Notes: generated from the sequence alone by a model not told the origin. Shown: positions 1-10,799, numbered from the stretch's first letter. The stretch is DNA of 64,000 bases from Chrysoporthe austroafricana (GCA_001051155.2 JYIP02000003.1:5146001-5210000); one strand, 5' to 3'. Numbers and translations: made by a program.

Positions 1-241
1 ATCTAATTACTATATCGAAGCGAGTATTGGACCGACTTATCTTTATTAACTCCAAAATTAGGAAACCGAATATAGGAAATCTAGAAAGCATGCCAAGTAT
101 ATAAGCCGCTAGGATAGGTTATCTGAGATGACAGGTTAATCTCCATACTCATTTGCCTAGCTGGTCAGAAAGATAGCCCCGCTTACGCCCGCTTCTTAGG
201 ATTTAACCCTAGTTGGTTCCCCAAAGTCCTGGATTTCCAAT

Positions 242-630
242 AGCAATAACCATATTGCAATTGAAAATAGCTTTTCCCGTATAGATATTGCCGAAGGTTT
301 ACCGTTCCTTCATATTCTATATGCATTACCTAATGACTTTCGTAGCGATAAGATAAAGTTTATCCAGGAACTTACTTGTACTGGAATCAATATTCTAGGG
401 CATAATAGCTCTAGCAATATAGCGCTATATATTGCTACCGGTAATACCTATTATTCTCCCGGTAGCAGCAAGATATATAGGGTACAAATCATGCAGGCAT
501 TATTAAGTCGACTAGAGATATATCTTTACATAAGCGCTAGGAATGATAATGGAGAGATACCTCTCGATATTGCATAGGATTCCAGGAATGTCTCGTATAT
601 TCAGCTTTTGCTTGCTTATAAAGCAGAGTG
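242..630 (+). pseudogene. ankyrin-repeat protein remnant
   Basis: This plus-strand frame reads coherently for about 130 codons with one in-frame stop (TAG at 575-577). Two segments resemble the start of ankyrin repeats: NSSSNIALYIATG and, about 40 residues later, NDNGEIPLDIA followed by the stop and then SYIQLLLAYKA, which fits the second helix of a repeat. Ankyrin repeats are protein-interaction modules, common in fungal accessory and heterokaryon-incompatibility-type proteins. No start codon or complete protein can be defined, and the frame decays after about 630. The stop lies where a Gln or Trp codon could have been, as expected for RIP. The repeat assignment rests on short motifs, so it is moderate. 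Confidence 0.5.
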
Positions 631-913
631 CGGGGTAGAAGATTGCGGCTTGGATGGGAATATATCGTGCATTGGGCTTGCTTTCGCAAAGCGCTGAAAG
701 CTGGGCAGGCAGCAGGGGATAGCGGGAAGGTAGCAGGGCAAGGGATAAAAATATGTATTTCTAGAATATTGAATTCGGGTCTGGTTTCCACTTTCCGATT
801 TCCGATTTCCGATCCCGGGTTTCCTTGCAGCATATCTAAGCATGCTCAAGATAATAAATGTCGCATATTTGGCTTTTTCTTTGCTTCTGCCTCTGCTGGA
901 TATATAATGCACT

Positions 914-1321
914 ATGGAATCCTCTAATACTAATCTGTTCCTTGAAGAGCCTTATCGCACGATATACGAATCATGGATATTACTCTGCTAACACTACCCC
1001 AAATAGGGATTTGCACGATTTCTCAGCTGCTTAAGGCAATGCCGACAGACTTGTTTTATCATATCAATCTATACCAACTAGCATTTCAATACTGACCAGC
1101 TTGCTGATATATACAATCTGGAACAATCTTTTCACGATTCAAAGCATACTGTCATTTCATATGAATACGATATCTGGCGTCGTATACACAAGTTGGATTA
1201 GGAAGTCCAGGAGGTGGTCTATTCACTCATTAAGCAACGTGCACGGGAAACGAATAGCATTTTTGCTCGCTATCGATAGAATCTTATAGTCTTGAAAGAA
1301 GTGGAAATAAGAAGTAATTAA
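914..1321 (+). pseudogene. decayed small hypothetical gene
   Basis: From an ATG at 914 one frame runs to a TAA at 1319-1321 with five internal stops, all TAA or TAG. The second half reads as a plausible hydrophilic helical protein (SYEYDIWRRIHKLD, then after a stop EVQEVVYSLIKQRARETNSIFARYR). I do not recognise a family. It follows the ankyrin remnant on the same strand and could be a distal part of the same old locus, but nothing shows that directly. The first half is weaker, because a neighbouring frame also reads fairly well between about 1030 and 1090. Confidence 0.3.
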
Positions 1322-1391
1322 CTTTATAGCACAGAATATCGTTTAATTTTGAAAGGGGTAAAACCTTAGAATAATGGGAATTTATATATAA

Positions 1392-1487
1392 GGGTATATC
1401 TGCTGCTAGACCTGAGGGTACATCTGCTATCAGGCCTGCAAGTACATCTGCTATTAGGCCTGTAAGTATATCTACTGTTAGAACCAG
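1392..1487 (+). repeat. 24-bp minisatellite, minor array (inverted relative to the next)
   Basis: About three and a half degenerate units of 24 bp of the form GG(T/C)..ATCTGCTAT.AGGCCTG. On the plus strand they encode an 8-residue repeat (RPEGTSAI-like). The same unit recurs at 1635-1836 in the opposite orientation. Confidence 0.7.
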
Positions 1488-1623
1488 TAACTCTTTTGAT
1501 AGCAGAATGGTTCTGGTAATAGATCTATCTTTAAATCTGATAGCAGACATAAGTTAATATCTAGCAACAGAGTATCTTATAGCAAATACCGCTTAATATT
1601 TGATAGCAGACATACTATAAGGT

Positions 1624-2392
1624 CTAGTAGTAGATAGGTTTAGTAGCAGATACGCCTTCAGGTCCACTAACAGACACGCCTTCAGGTCTAGCAGCAAATA
1701 CGCCTTTAGGTCTACTAGCAGACACGCCTTCAGGTCTACTAGCAAATACGCCCTCAAGTCTACTAGCAGATACGCCCTCAGGTCTACCAGCAGACATGCC
1801 CTCAAGTCTAGCAGCAGATACGCCCTTAAGGACACGACGCTCTTCCTTATAGGACAAGCCATTCAACCGTACCCAGCGCCTAACAGATCCTTCTAGTTGG
1901 CGTTGAAGCAGGTATAGTTTCCATTTACAAATATAAGATATAATGCCCATAAAGCTAAAAGATACCAATACAATGCCTAGCGAAACCCAGGCTGTAAGAG
2001 ACTATCTATTACCTTTAGCAGTATAAACATTTACAAGGATAGATACCAGCCCGCTAAAGGCATTCAGGGTTCCAGGCCTAAATAATATATTAGTAGAAGG
2101 GGTGGAAACTAGACGAAAATTCTTACAGAAATAAATGAAACAAGACCCAATAATGATTTTTCTGGAATTTGAACCAGAGCAACCCAGCTCCAATAATTCC
2201 ACAACAGCAGAATGAAGCGGCAATAAGCAGAAGTAGAACATGTTAAAGGAAAGCCTCTAATCCCTAGAGCGAAGTAAAAGTCCCCGGCAGTACAAGAATG
2301 CCAGCCAGGATATTCCAGAGTGCCCCAGCAGCCGCAATATTGTAGTAAGCAGGCATACTATTAGCTTGAAAGATAGTGCTGCTATAGTCCAT
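1624..2392 (-). pseudogene. multi-pass fungal membrane protein with octapeptide-repeat tail
   Basis: The minus strand starts with ATG at 2392 and encodes a hydrophobic segment ending in the motif AGILVLPGTFTSL. This resembles the (A)GF..FPGTFTSL segment seen in many fungal four-pass membrane proteins of unknown function. A second hydrophobic segment (LLLLIAASFCCCGIIGAGLLWF), a loop, and two more (FSGLVSILVNVY; AWVSLGIVLVSFSFMGIISYI) follow. A basic stretch and about eight RPEGVSAS-like octapeptides form the tail. The N-terminal half and the rest lie in different frames, and there are at least two stops (after FTSL and nearby), so the gene is dead. Substrate and function are unknown. Confidence 0.55.
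1635..1836 (-). repeat. 24-bp minisatellite, main array inside a coding frame
   Basis: About eight imperfect direct copies of a 24-bp unit (plus strand GGTCTACTAGCAGACACGCC plus four bases). Read on the minus strand the array encodes tandem RPEGVSAS octapeptides that form the C-terminal tail of the membrane-protein pseudogene at 1624-2392. Units keep the reading frame because 24 is a multiple of three. It is short enough to escape RIP, which needs longer duplications, and it is less AT-shifted than its flanks. Confidence 0.8.
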
Positions 2393-2711
2393 TTTTGTAT
2401 AATAAGATTAGCTGATTTGCTAGGAAGCCTATATATTGTTGGCTTCGACTTATAGTCGTAAAGGGGTATTGACTGAGATTATATTATTCGGTTCCGGGAA
2501 AGCGGATTTGGGAAAATGGATCCTGTATTCTGTTTTCAAGTTCCCTGCTATACGACCAAATCGCAGCCTCAGAAGGGTCTAGCATTTCGGTTACCCTCTT
2601 CGCACCGCTTTCTTCCCGTAAGCTATTCTAAGTACAGATATTAGGTGCAAAGTTCCGCTATCAGTATGCTGGGCCTTTTCTTGCAGTCGTTTGCTCTGCT
2701 ATGCTTTGCTC
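2393..2711. other. intergenic, no gene seen
   Basis: No coherent frame could be followed on either strand. It separates two minus-strand pseudogenes and could hold the promoter of the membrane-protein gene, but no element can be pinpointed. Confidence 0.4.
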
Positions 2712-3356
2712 CTATTTCCTATTCTTCTGTACCCTGCTGAACGCCGTACCCCTGCCGGACTTTTGCGCCCTATGCTTTTGATCTCGCTTTGTCGACAAAG
2801 GGGCGAATCCGAGAACGGGTCCAAATAGGGAATTGAGGAAGCATTCCGAAAGGCGATCGAGGACGCTTTCAGACTTGTTATATATATAAGTATAGTCGAT
2901 GAAAATCTGTAGCTCTCGAATGAGCTCTTGTCTATCCAACGTTCGGAAAGAACCGAGCTAGGCGATGGATATAATGGAGCGCAATACCCCCCTTATAATA
3001 TACAGAATCATTAATACTAGTAGCATCTTCTCAAGCGGCGTGTAATCCAGAACGATAATGCATCTAATAGTCTCAATATAACCCACCCTTTCAGATATTA
3101 CGCTCTATATATCTACCGCTTTGCCAGCAAAGAATCGGATAATAGAATTAAACGAAAGGTAGATCTGCATCGCGTTAGGCCAATCCACGTTATCCTTTCC
3201 GAGATCGAGCAAGTCCGGACATATTGATAGTTGGCAGAAGATATGCATGCGCATTGAAGCATATTTATCCGGGTTGGTACGTAAGCTAGCAAGGTTGGCT
3301 TACGTAAAGATACCCTTCGCAGCCATAGTAAGGTAGAAACATTCGCATCTCGGCAT
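2712..3356 (-). pseudogene. decayed hypothetical gene, about 215 codons
   Basis: A single minus-strand frame runs from an ATG at 3356 to the stop at 2712, with only three internal stops (after GIFT, AVDI and SIIA). It looks like a soluble alpha-helical protein: MHIFCQLSICPDLLDLGKD, then NAMQIYLSFNSIIRFFAGKA, then a basic C-terminus ending QKNRK. I do not recognise a family. The unbroken frame over 645 bases with sparse TAG/TAA stops is what a RIP-hit gene without indels looks like. It ends head-to-head with the FunK1-like pseudogene that begins near 3543 on the plus strand, so the two may have shared a divergent promoter around 3357-3542. Confidence 0.5.
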
Positions 3357-3542
3357 AAGCGTTTGTTTTCTATTTACTTCCGGCTCGTATTATATCCTGC
3401 TATTTACTATAACGGATCAAAAGGAAAATGCTTTTGCGGAATGTCTCGGTATATTTCGTATTTCATTCAGTTCGACTTGCGAGAGCGCAAGCGTTAGCTG
3501 CATTCCGGCCGCGTTAGAACATCTTGGCCCAAGAGGTAAACA

Positions 3543-5858
3543 GTACAGCTTCACTTCTTCAGGGCATTCTCTGACTATCGTACAGATTTCAAGAATCTCT
3601 TTGTCGATCTGTATATCTGTCTACGAACTCGCTCGCATTATAAGACCGGCCGTAATAGCGATAATAAAGCTCTTATAGCACTCAATTCCGCTATTATTTC
3701 CAACGGCTTCGATCTCGGTTATATTCAGCCCCTGCTCAAGGCGGCGCTCGATATCAATCCTGACAAAGCGCTTATCTGGGATCAAATTCATAATGCTATC
3801 GCTATATCAACTACGCCTCCAGTCGCCTCTGCTCTCGAACGTACTCCTCCTCAAATAGCCCCGCCTTCTTTCGATATTACGCCGGTTACCCGTTCTATAG
3901 CATTATTGCAAGCCAAAGAAAAGCAGACTAAGAGGATGCTAGACCAGGCCTTGCTATATGAGATTAGAGGTTATATCTACTGAGGCGTAAACGGCTTTTT
4001 TGGGAAATACTTTGAGGGGCAATTATGGACCCAGCAGTACAAAAATATCTACGAATCGGTTAAGTCAAGTCATGTCGACGGGCGATAGACCAACTTCCCC
4101 GATCCCCTAATACAAAATAGCGTCTGTATATAGCTGCTTCAGTTTTAGAACGACTTCCTCCTCGATATACCAAGTATTTACTACAGCACTAAGGACACTA
4201 GCAATATAACGGGTAGCGAGTATAAGCGGCAGCTCGATATCTTCGTTAAAGCCAAGCATATCAAAACCGAGAAGCATAACTGGAAAGATATATATATTAT
4301 TGGGAAGCATAAGCAATCGTATTAAGGGCTTAAGGAGCTATTATTGCAGCTCTCCCGCTATATGCGTAATCTGTTTACGAGCCAACCGACTTGTCGGTTT
4401 GCATATGGATTCTTCTTCCATAATACCATTATAGAGCTCTAAGTCTTTAATAGATCCGGCCCTTACAGTTCTGGCGAATTCGATATTTACGAAAAGCCCG
4501 AAAGATTTATCGTTTCTCTAGCTAAGTATGCATATATAAGCGATAAAGAGCTCGGCCTCGATACCTTTATCAATTACAAAGGTACCAAATATACGATTAC
4601 TTTTAAACAGGATATAGACGGCAAGAGGAGGAAGCTATAGCTTGAACCGGAGCCGTTTGTCAAGCAAAGAGCGGTAGTTTGTCGTAATATAATTATCTTC
4701 CGGACGACCGATTACAATAATATTATAAAGTTCTCTTGGACTTCGGATAAACGGCCTTTCGAAGCGGACTATCTGAAGCTTGCTTATAATAAAGGCGTTA
4801 AAGGTATCGCGCGGTTTATTGGATACTAGAGCATTACAAGCATTGCTAACTTCCGTAGCGGTCTAACTTTTGCTTATCCGTAAACTATTTATAGCGAATT
4901 TGATAGCGAAGACTCCCGCTCCCTCCCCTTGCAGTCGTTCCGGCTTTTACCGGTTAGCAATGCTAAGCCATATAGTGGATCGAACAGCTTGCCTGGGTCT
5001 TTAGTACGAAGCCGGTTACGAAAGCGAGCATTTACCGATAACAATAGCATAACCGCATCCAAGAGGCAAAGGAGTAATAGCCAGGCCTCGGGGTTCCGTT
5101 ACGAGCTAGATTCCGCTTCCGTAAATAGTCTATATAAGCCGAACTCTGAGGCATACGACAATTGCCGGTTCAGCTGCCTTGCTATCTCTCCTTCAGAGCG
5201 AGCCTTTAACAGCTTTACTACTTTGTCTGAGCTACTTATTGCCTTCCGAAACGCTATTAAAGCCTATCGCTTTCTATATTTGGTCGGCGGGATTCTATAC
5301 AGAGATATCTCGGAAAATAATATTATTATTACAGATTCATGCATTGCTAATAGATTTGCCAGAATGCTAATCGATCTTAACCTGGCTAAGCAAGGAAGCA
5401 GCAGCAGGTCAAGTGCACGCTACTTGACCGGTACGATAGAGTTTATGGCTATCGAGGTCTTGCGGAAGAATATATATACTTTCCGATACGATTTAGAATC
5501 CTTCTTTTACGTCTTCTTCTAGATTTGTGCGAGAAAAGCCTGGGAGCGAGGATTCCTTTGCGACCCCAAGTCGAGACTATATGTATCTAGTGATATCTTG
5601 ATGCAGTAGTATACGGGCATTTTCTCCCAAATCGCCCGAAGTAAGTACGGATTGATGTATGCTGGCCTTTTCGAAGAGATTTTGGCCTAGTTTCCGCCAT
5701 CCTTTGCATGTGTTAAGCCCTTGTATACTGGGCTCTGTCGGACGCTATTTCTTTTATTGCCCGAAGACATCTTGTTTATCGGCATGCCAGAAAAGCCAAA
5801 GCCCTTATATAATGCTATTATCGGCGAATTCGATAAGGCGATATCTGATATAAAATAG
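3543..5858 (+). pseudogene. fungal-type protein kinase (FunK1 family), RIP-inactivated
   Basis: One plus-strand frame of about 770 codons contains the whole family layout. It has an N-terminal helical region, then APPSFDITPVTRS and YEIRGYIY, the middle domain (RFIVSLAKYAYISDKELGLDTF, KFSWTSDKRP), a Ser/Arg-rich linker, and the kinase core. The catalytic loop reads YRDISENNIIITD near 5298, where the usual HRD His is Tyr. The metal-binding loop reads MLIDLNLAKQ near 5367, with DLD changed to DLN. It is followed by TGTIEFMAIEV, DLESFFYVFF and a C-lobe ending at 5858. There are about 12 in-frame stops, mostly TAG/TAA at Trp or Gln positions, and no frameshift. FunK1 kinases are expanded in filamentous fungi; their substrates are largely unknown. 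The 5' end is uncertain because stops precede 3543. Confidence 0.9.
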
Positions 5859-6068
5859 TCTTACGAGTCTTGGTATTTAGCAGTGCTGGTCGCAACGTTA
5901 TATGGCTACTCTAAAGGCAAGCATTCAAGTAAGAGGTTTCGAAAAGAGAGAAGTATTAGGAGTAGATTATTGTTATTAGTCTTCTTGAAATTCCAGTTAG
6001 CATTATTCTTGAAATTTCTGAAGATTTGTTCTTGCTTCTGATATTGCGATACCGCCGTATAAATCAGC

Positions 6069-6368
6069 TTCCGATTTACGTAGACTTTGCATATAGTCAA
6101 TAAAGTAATTAGAAAGATCGAATACTCTGTCGAGTATATCGAAAAGCACCCGACTAGCAGTATTTACGATATGATCAAAGCGACTTATAGCAATAATACC
6201 TTTAAGCCTGAGGTTATTGCAGTTAAGATATGTAAAAGGTAGGGATATAATCTTATACCGCTGCCTTCCAAACCTCAAGCCCTTTAGCTTTTTCACGCCC
6301 CAGTTGCTATTGTAATTGATAAATGCCATTTGCGATTAATTAATTAAGACCGTTATCCGAGATTATGA
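6069..6368 (+). pseudogene. decayed hypothetical gene fragment
   Basis: One plus-strand frame of about 100 codons ends at a TGA at 6366-6368 with four internal TAG/TAA stops. It reads as a natural protein: NKVIRKIEYSVEYIEKHP, then NNTFKPEVIAVKICKR, a stop, GYNLIPLPSKPQAL, a stop, LFHAPVAIVIDKCHLRLI. No family is recognised. The minus strand is also open here over 108 codons, but its product is less protein-like, so I prefer the plus strand. The segment between the FunK1 stop (5858) and here shows nothing clear. Confidence 0.35.
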
Positions 6369-6370
6369 CC

Positions 6371-6449
6371 GATTGCGTAGCTTAGTAGTAAAGCGTTTAA
6401 TTATTTGATTGCTATTAAAAGGTCTTAAGTTCGAATCCCGGTATAGCCA
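6371..6449 (+). tRNA. degenerate tRNA-like gene or tRNA-derived SINE head
   Basis: The sequence has a perfect RNA polymerase III A-box consensus (TAGCTTAGTAG, 6378-6388) and a near-perfect B-box (AGTTCGAATCC, 6428-6438). It folds as a tRNA: D-stem GCTT/AAGC, anticodon stem TTTAA/TTAAA, a 14-nt loop consistent with a 7-nt loop plus a short intron, and a 5-nt variable loop AGGTC. In the T-arm, TTAAG faces CCCGG. Its mismatches become pairs if two G-to-A and two C-to-T changes are reversed, as RIP would produce. The 3' acceptor strand is TATAGCC followed by A, and a T6 run (about 6475-6480) could terminate transcription. The first anticodon triplet reads ATT, possibly derived from GTT. It is surely non-functional as a tRNA; whether it was a tRNA gene or a SINE cannot be decided. 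Confidence 0.6.
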
Positions 6450-6823
6450 TATATAGTTCAGGATCGCAATCTGATTTTTTATATTTTTAATATTATATAT
6501 ACCGATTCGCTTTTTTTCCCTGGAAATAGCTAACCTTCGTTATAAACTGCTTTAAGACTATAGGATTATTAAGCAGAGTAGGCAGTTACTGATAGAAAAG
6601 AGGAAAAGAGGTTTATATAGCTATAAGGGTAAGAGATATTACGACTGAAAAGAAAATAACTTACCGAGGTTGAAAAGGTTCGGGTATAGCTAGAGACTGA
6701 ACAAAGCGGTAGAAAAAAAGAGCAGCTTGTAAGGATTCGTAACGTAAATGCTGCTGCCAGTTAACAAACGTATTACTGCGTACAATTTAGCAGAAGAGAT
6801 TCGCGAGTAGATATCTGCGCGGT

Positions 6824-9229
6824 ATGATTCCGGTACCTTTTCGGCGCTTATTCGATCCTGAAAACGGCAGCCGGGTTCTCGAAAGGCGTCCCAAGTATTT
6901 AAATTCAAATAGCCCTATAAATCCATCAATTCGTTCTCTTATTATATACAATCGGGTCGATATAGAAGAATTCAAGGTCGGGACCTGTCTTGTCCAGCTA
7001 TAAGACTTAGTCTTTAGCTTCGGTTGTAAGAGAAATAATGCTGTTACGGAGAGGCTTGGGCGGGTTTTCAAGGTTGCATGTAAACCTGACGAGCGGGAGA
7101 ATTAGATTCCGGTAGTCATTTCGCCAGATGAGCTATATCTGATCCTGGAAGATTCCGGAATTACGATTGATAATCTTGTTCGCCCTGAAAGACCGTATTC
7201 ATATATATTTCCGCGGGATAAGCTACGATATCTTTATGGGAGGCAGAGATATAAAGCAGCTTTGCGGGAAATAGATCCCGATACCTGGTAGATAGTAAGA
7301 CTATTCTATATTCCTAATAGAAGCGATCCATTCCAGATCCTTGCAGTACGCAAAGAAATAGACTAGTACTTCTATCAAATCCCGTTATCAGATAGAGACA
7401 TTTTTCGAAAGATACGCATATACCAAAAGTCTGGCCAGCTGGATTACGCGAATGAATGGAAGTTGAGATTGAGCAAGAGCAAACAGATCGCGTTACGGGC
7501 TATCGAGCTCCGGGCCGAACTTTTCCAGAAGCTTGACTAGCTGCATCCTTTCCCAGGCTTCTGGGACGGCTTGCAGCTTGGTAATATTAAAAGGCATATT
7601 GCCTTGCATATATCGGATAAGATATCGCGGTATCTATAATATATCAGAGATATTTGGGATCTGATTACTTTCGGTAATCCTGTAATGCAAAGTGCAACGG
7701 ATATTACGACTGTACGCCATTTGGAACTCCGCGCTCCCGTAGCCAGCATTGCTAATGCTGCAACTATCGAGCAATTCATGCATTCGAAGCTATTATTCCA
7801 GCAAATTGCATACCAACCCTTCTGCTATCAGATCTTGCGCAGGATATTCGACCAGAACGTTATACCGACGATTCGAATATTTTACGAGAATATGAAATGG
7901 TTGACCATTAGCATTGGCATTATTAGAAAATATGTTATTAATAGACTTGATAACCGATCGGTATTTAAAGCTTGCCGGCTGCTTTAGGAATCTCCGGGAT
8001 AATATTTGGTCGAGTACGAAGAAGCGCGCTTCCGTAAAGCCTAGCATTGGCCGGCTACGTCCTATTTCGCATATATTCAGCTCTTTCTTGCAGCGATACG
8101 GTATTACCCAAGGCTGTTACGCTTCTTTCCGAAATGCGAGTATAGCGAAAAGCCTATGAATTTAGATGTAGATGACAATTGCATAGTCAGATTTATCCAG
8201 TCGGCGCGAGCATTCGGTTTCAACTCGCAAAAGCTGCGAGCCTGTCTTTCGGAAGCGCAAGACCTAATGCTGCCGGCTGGTAATAGATCGCCTCCCCTAA
8301 ACGAAATATCGCTTTCGCGACAATATGGACGGCTTTTCACCAACTCATTCAATTGTTTTCGCTCCTAGCTCTTCCTGCCCACTTTAGCGGAGGCAGGAAG
8401 GCGCCCTTGCCTCTCTACAACCTTTATTCAGTAGGATTTGGTTATAGCTTTTTTCGGCGGCGTCGAACTCGGCGCCCTTGCCGAGGATAATAGACCCGGG
8501 AGAGATAACTCCTCGATAAACGACGGTCCCATTAATAGGAGCCAAATCCCGACTGATAATCGAAACTCGTAAGTAATAGCGCCCCGTAGCGGCGGACCGA
8601 GTCCCTCGTTACGGGGAGCGCCGCCTTCGTCCTCGTACAGCAATAGACCAAATACGTCCGGCGCGTTATCCGTATGCTCTCTATCGCAGAACCAACTCCT
8701 TCTATTACCGTTCTTACTGCTTTTGCTGAGCGTCTTCGACCGCAGCTGGAAACCCGGGCTTCAGGACGATAGCATATCTGAAGCAAATACCATTATAGCG
8801 GAATCTTCCCAGGAAACCCTATATACCTCGTCCGATAGTACTCTTGCGGCAAGATCCTTCTTAGAGCTTAAGGCTGGCCCTAAGGGCCGAATTAGCAGTA
8901 GGACGTCTTTCCTTTACGGTACGAAAGTTCGTAACAGAGATTGCTTCATTATAAGAAAGGGGGCTTTTACGAGACAATCCGGTATTACTACTGCAATGTT
9001 AGTACGATCATTTTTTCGGCTTGAGGATATAGCGGCATTTTCGGTATCCAAGTTATCCAAGGCCGCTATAAGATTCCCGGTATTTCCTGAGCGAAGCTAT
9101 ATAGCATATCGGGTTAGCAAGCTGGAATATATGGACGATTCCGTATCAGAGAATAATAGCAAGAGCTTTTGTTATCCAGGAAGGGAAGATAGGAGTCTTA
9201 ATAATCCAGGAACCAGAGCTTATACTTGA
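6824..9229 (+). pseudogene. large unknown gene, about 800 codons, RIP-inactivated
   Basis: A single plus-strand frame from the ATG at 6824 (possibly beginning up to 100 bases upstream) reads through to a TGA at 9227-9229 with about 12 TAA/TAG stops and no frameshift. The first 500 residues are a dense globular protein with segments such as PFRRLFDPENGSRVLERRPK, IPVVISPDELYLILEDSGI, DKLRYLYGRQRYKAALREID and ANEWKLRLSKSKQIALRAIE. The last 250 residues are low-complexity and Ser-rich, and their final 168 codons are uninterrupted. I recognise no domain; the fold may be mostly helical. There is no signal peptide and no clear membrane segment. Because indels are absent, the ancestral protein could be reconstructed well enough for profile searches. 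It is the largest unidentified gene of the window. Confidence 0.7.
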
Positions 9230-9275
9230 TTGACAAGTAAGAAATAGCTATAATCTAGAGTATATTCAAATTAAT

Positions 9276-9986
9276 TCAGTACTTCCCTATTAGTCGTGCA
9301 AAGCGGCAAGGGCGGACTTGCTCGTTCTCCCTTAAGCCTTCTTCCTTATCGAATTTGCGCTTCCTGGTATAGTAGATTGGTAATAGTAGAAGGACCCAAT
9401 CCCTGCTCTCTAAGCCTTCCTTATCTAGCTCTTTGCTAGTTAGTGAAAGGAAAGAAAGGACTAATTCCCCGCTACTCGCAGCAAGTGGCAAAAAGGAGCT
9501 GTTATCGACTAGTCCCAGTATCGGAAAGGAGGGTTGCGGCCGGGGTATTCCGGACCGCATTAGCCATATATGCTCTTTGAAGACTTCATTAACTATTTCG
9601 TAGCTCGCGTCGTCCCATAGAGAAAGTATAATACGGCGAGGCTCGTTATTGCTAACGAACAAGTTGACGGGAATTGCGCCAAAAGGGTTATTAAATTGGG
9701 CGTTATATAATTGGGCGAAGAAAACGATACGCCAATTGGTTTAGGGGACGACGGAAATTATTGTATTCCCGAAAAGGGGGCTATCGTAGGCGGTTAAACT
9801 ACCGAACTAGCGCAAGACCTCGCTGTCCAAGTCGGTAGTTCTTTCGAAAATGTGTGAGGGGTAGTCCAAGCAAACCACAGTAACACGAATGTACGGAACA
9901 GGACGCTTATTATCGACGACTCGGATGAAAAGAGATATAATAGATATTAAGGCGGTACCTGTAAGAGTTGAAGAGGTTTGGGATAT
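9276..9986 (-). pseudogene. decayed hypothetical gene, about 237 codons
   Basis: A minus-strand frame reads coherently from about 9986 to a TGA at 9276 with only two stops (after SEVLR and SVVP). It includes the segments DNKRPVPYIRVTVVCLDYPS and WRIVFFAQLYNAQFNNPFGA. A 128-codon uninterrupted C-terminal part includes SLWDDASYEIVNEVFKEHIW and ends in basic, charged residues. I do not recognise the family. It converges on the 6824-9229 pseudogene: the two stops lie less than 50 bases apart, tail to tail. No start codon is evident at the 5' end. Confidence 0.5.
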
Positions 9987-10442
9987 AGAATCGCTAGATG
10001 AAAGGCTTATAGGATATAGAATTAAGCAGCCGGACGAGATTATTTTTGCAGCCTTTTAAATATTGGACTATTTACGACTTAAGCTACTTAGAAGCTGATT
10101 AGGCCTTATTTCTCAGGAACCCATTTCTCAGAATTGAGGTCTGATTTCCGGGAATTTAGTTCCCGGATATCTATTTCCTAGAAGCAGGAAATGACAAAAT
10201 AGATTCCAAACCCATTATCGCGGCCGCCCTTAAGCTGCGCTTAGCATCTTCCGCTAGCATATAGGTTCCGCATGCATTGCTATAATACGTTATACTGGGG
10301 AAAAGCCTCGTAAGCTATAGCAAAGCCTTATATACCCGGAATATTATCGAGCGACGAATACTCAATTGGCCTGTCAGATAACCCGCTATCCCGGCTGAAC
10401 GGTATTACAGTAGGTCCGCATTAGCTTATCTAATTACATAAT
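9987..10442. other. intergenic with two adjacent small hairpins
   Basis: No gene is visible. Two short perfect inverted repeats lie side by side: CCGGGAA at 10148-10154 with TTCCCGG at 10160-10166, and ATTTCCT at 10173-10179 with AGGAAAT at 10186-10192. A GCGGCCGC-containing, relatively GC-rich patch follows near 10220. Function is unknown. Confidence 0.45.
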
Positions 10443-10799
10443 CTAAATCGGCAAACCTTCCGGGGAGTAGTAGACTATAATGTTTTCGTCCGCTTTCGAA
10501 CCAATAGCCTGCTTATACTGCCGAAATTGGTAGATAATCGCTTCTGCTATCTCGCTTACGAGCCGATTACGCCTTTCGAGTTCTAGCTTAGCGCGGTCAT
10601 CCTGCCCAGTAATGGCAAGTATACGCTCGCGATCGATTGCGATACAAGTTTCGAGGCTGCGCATTTGCAGTTGCAACTGCTAGTTGCGGAGGCGAAGCTG
10701 CTCATTTTCCTTTTCGAAGAGCTCCGCATAAGTCTCGAATAAGTACGTCTTCGCATATGAAATAAGAAGAACTGATAGGAGCGGCTTGTTTATATTCAT
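10443..10799 (-). pseudogene. small coiled-coil protein, one internal stop
   Basis: A 119-codon minus-strand frame from the ATG at 10799 to the stop at 10443 carries one internal TAG after LRLRN. The product is Glu/Gln/Arg-rich and coiled-coil-like (ETYAELFEKENEQLRLRN, then QLQLQMRSLETCIAIDRERI, then DDRAKLELERRNRLVSEIAE). A short hydrophobic N-terminus (LLSVLLISYA) is present. No family is recognised. The single stop lies where a Gln codon would fit the heptad pattern, so this gene was disabled by one substitution. Confidence 0.5.

Noticed and set aside
628..927. Overlapping 98-99-codon ORFs on both strands around 537-927
   Set aside because: Their products have no protein-like pattern and overlap each other. 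The ankyrin-like frame ends before them, and none continues a recognisable domain.
3543..9229. A non-standard genetic code with TAA/TAG read as Gln
   Set aside because: Stops also stand at Trp positions, and conserved His, Cys and Asp residues show matching His-to-Tyr, Cys-to-Tyr and Asp-to-Asn changes. These are C-to-T/G-to-A mutations, not code changes. RIP explains all of them.
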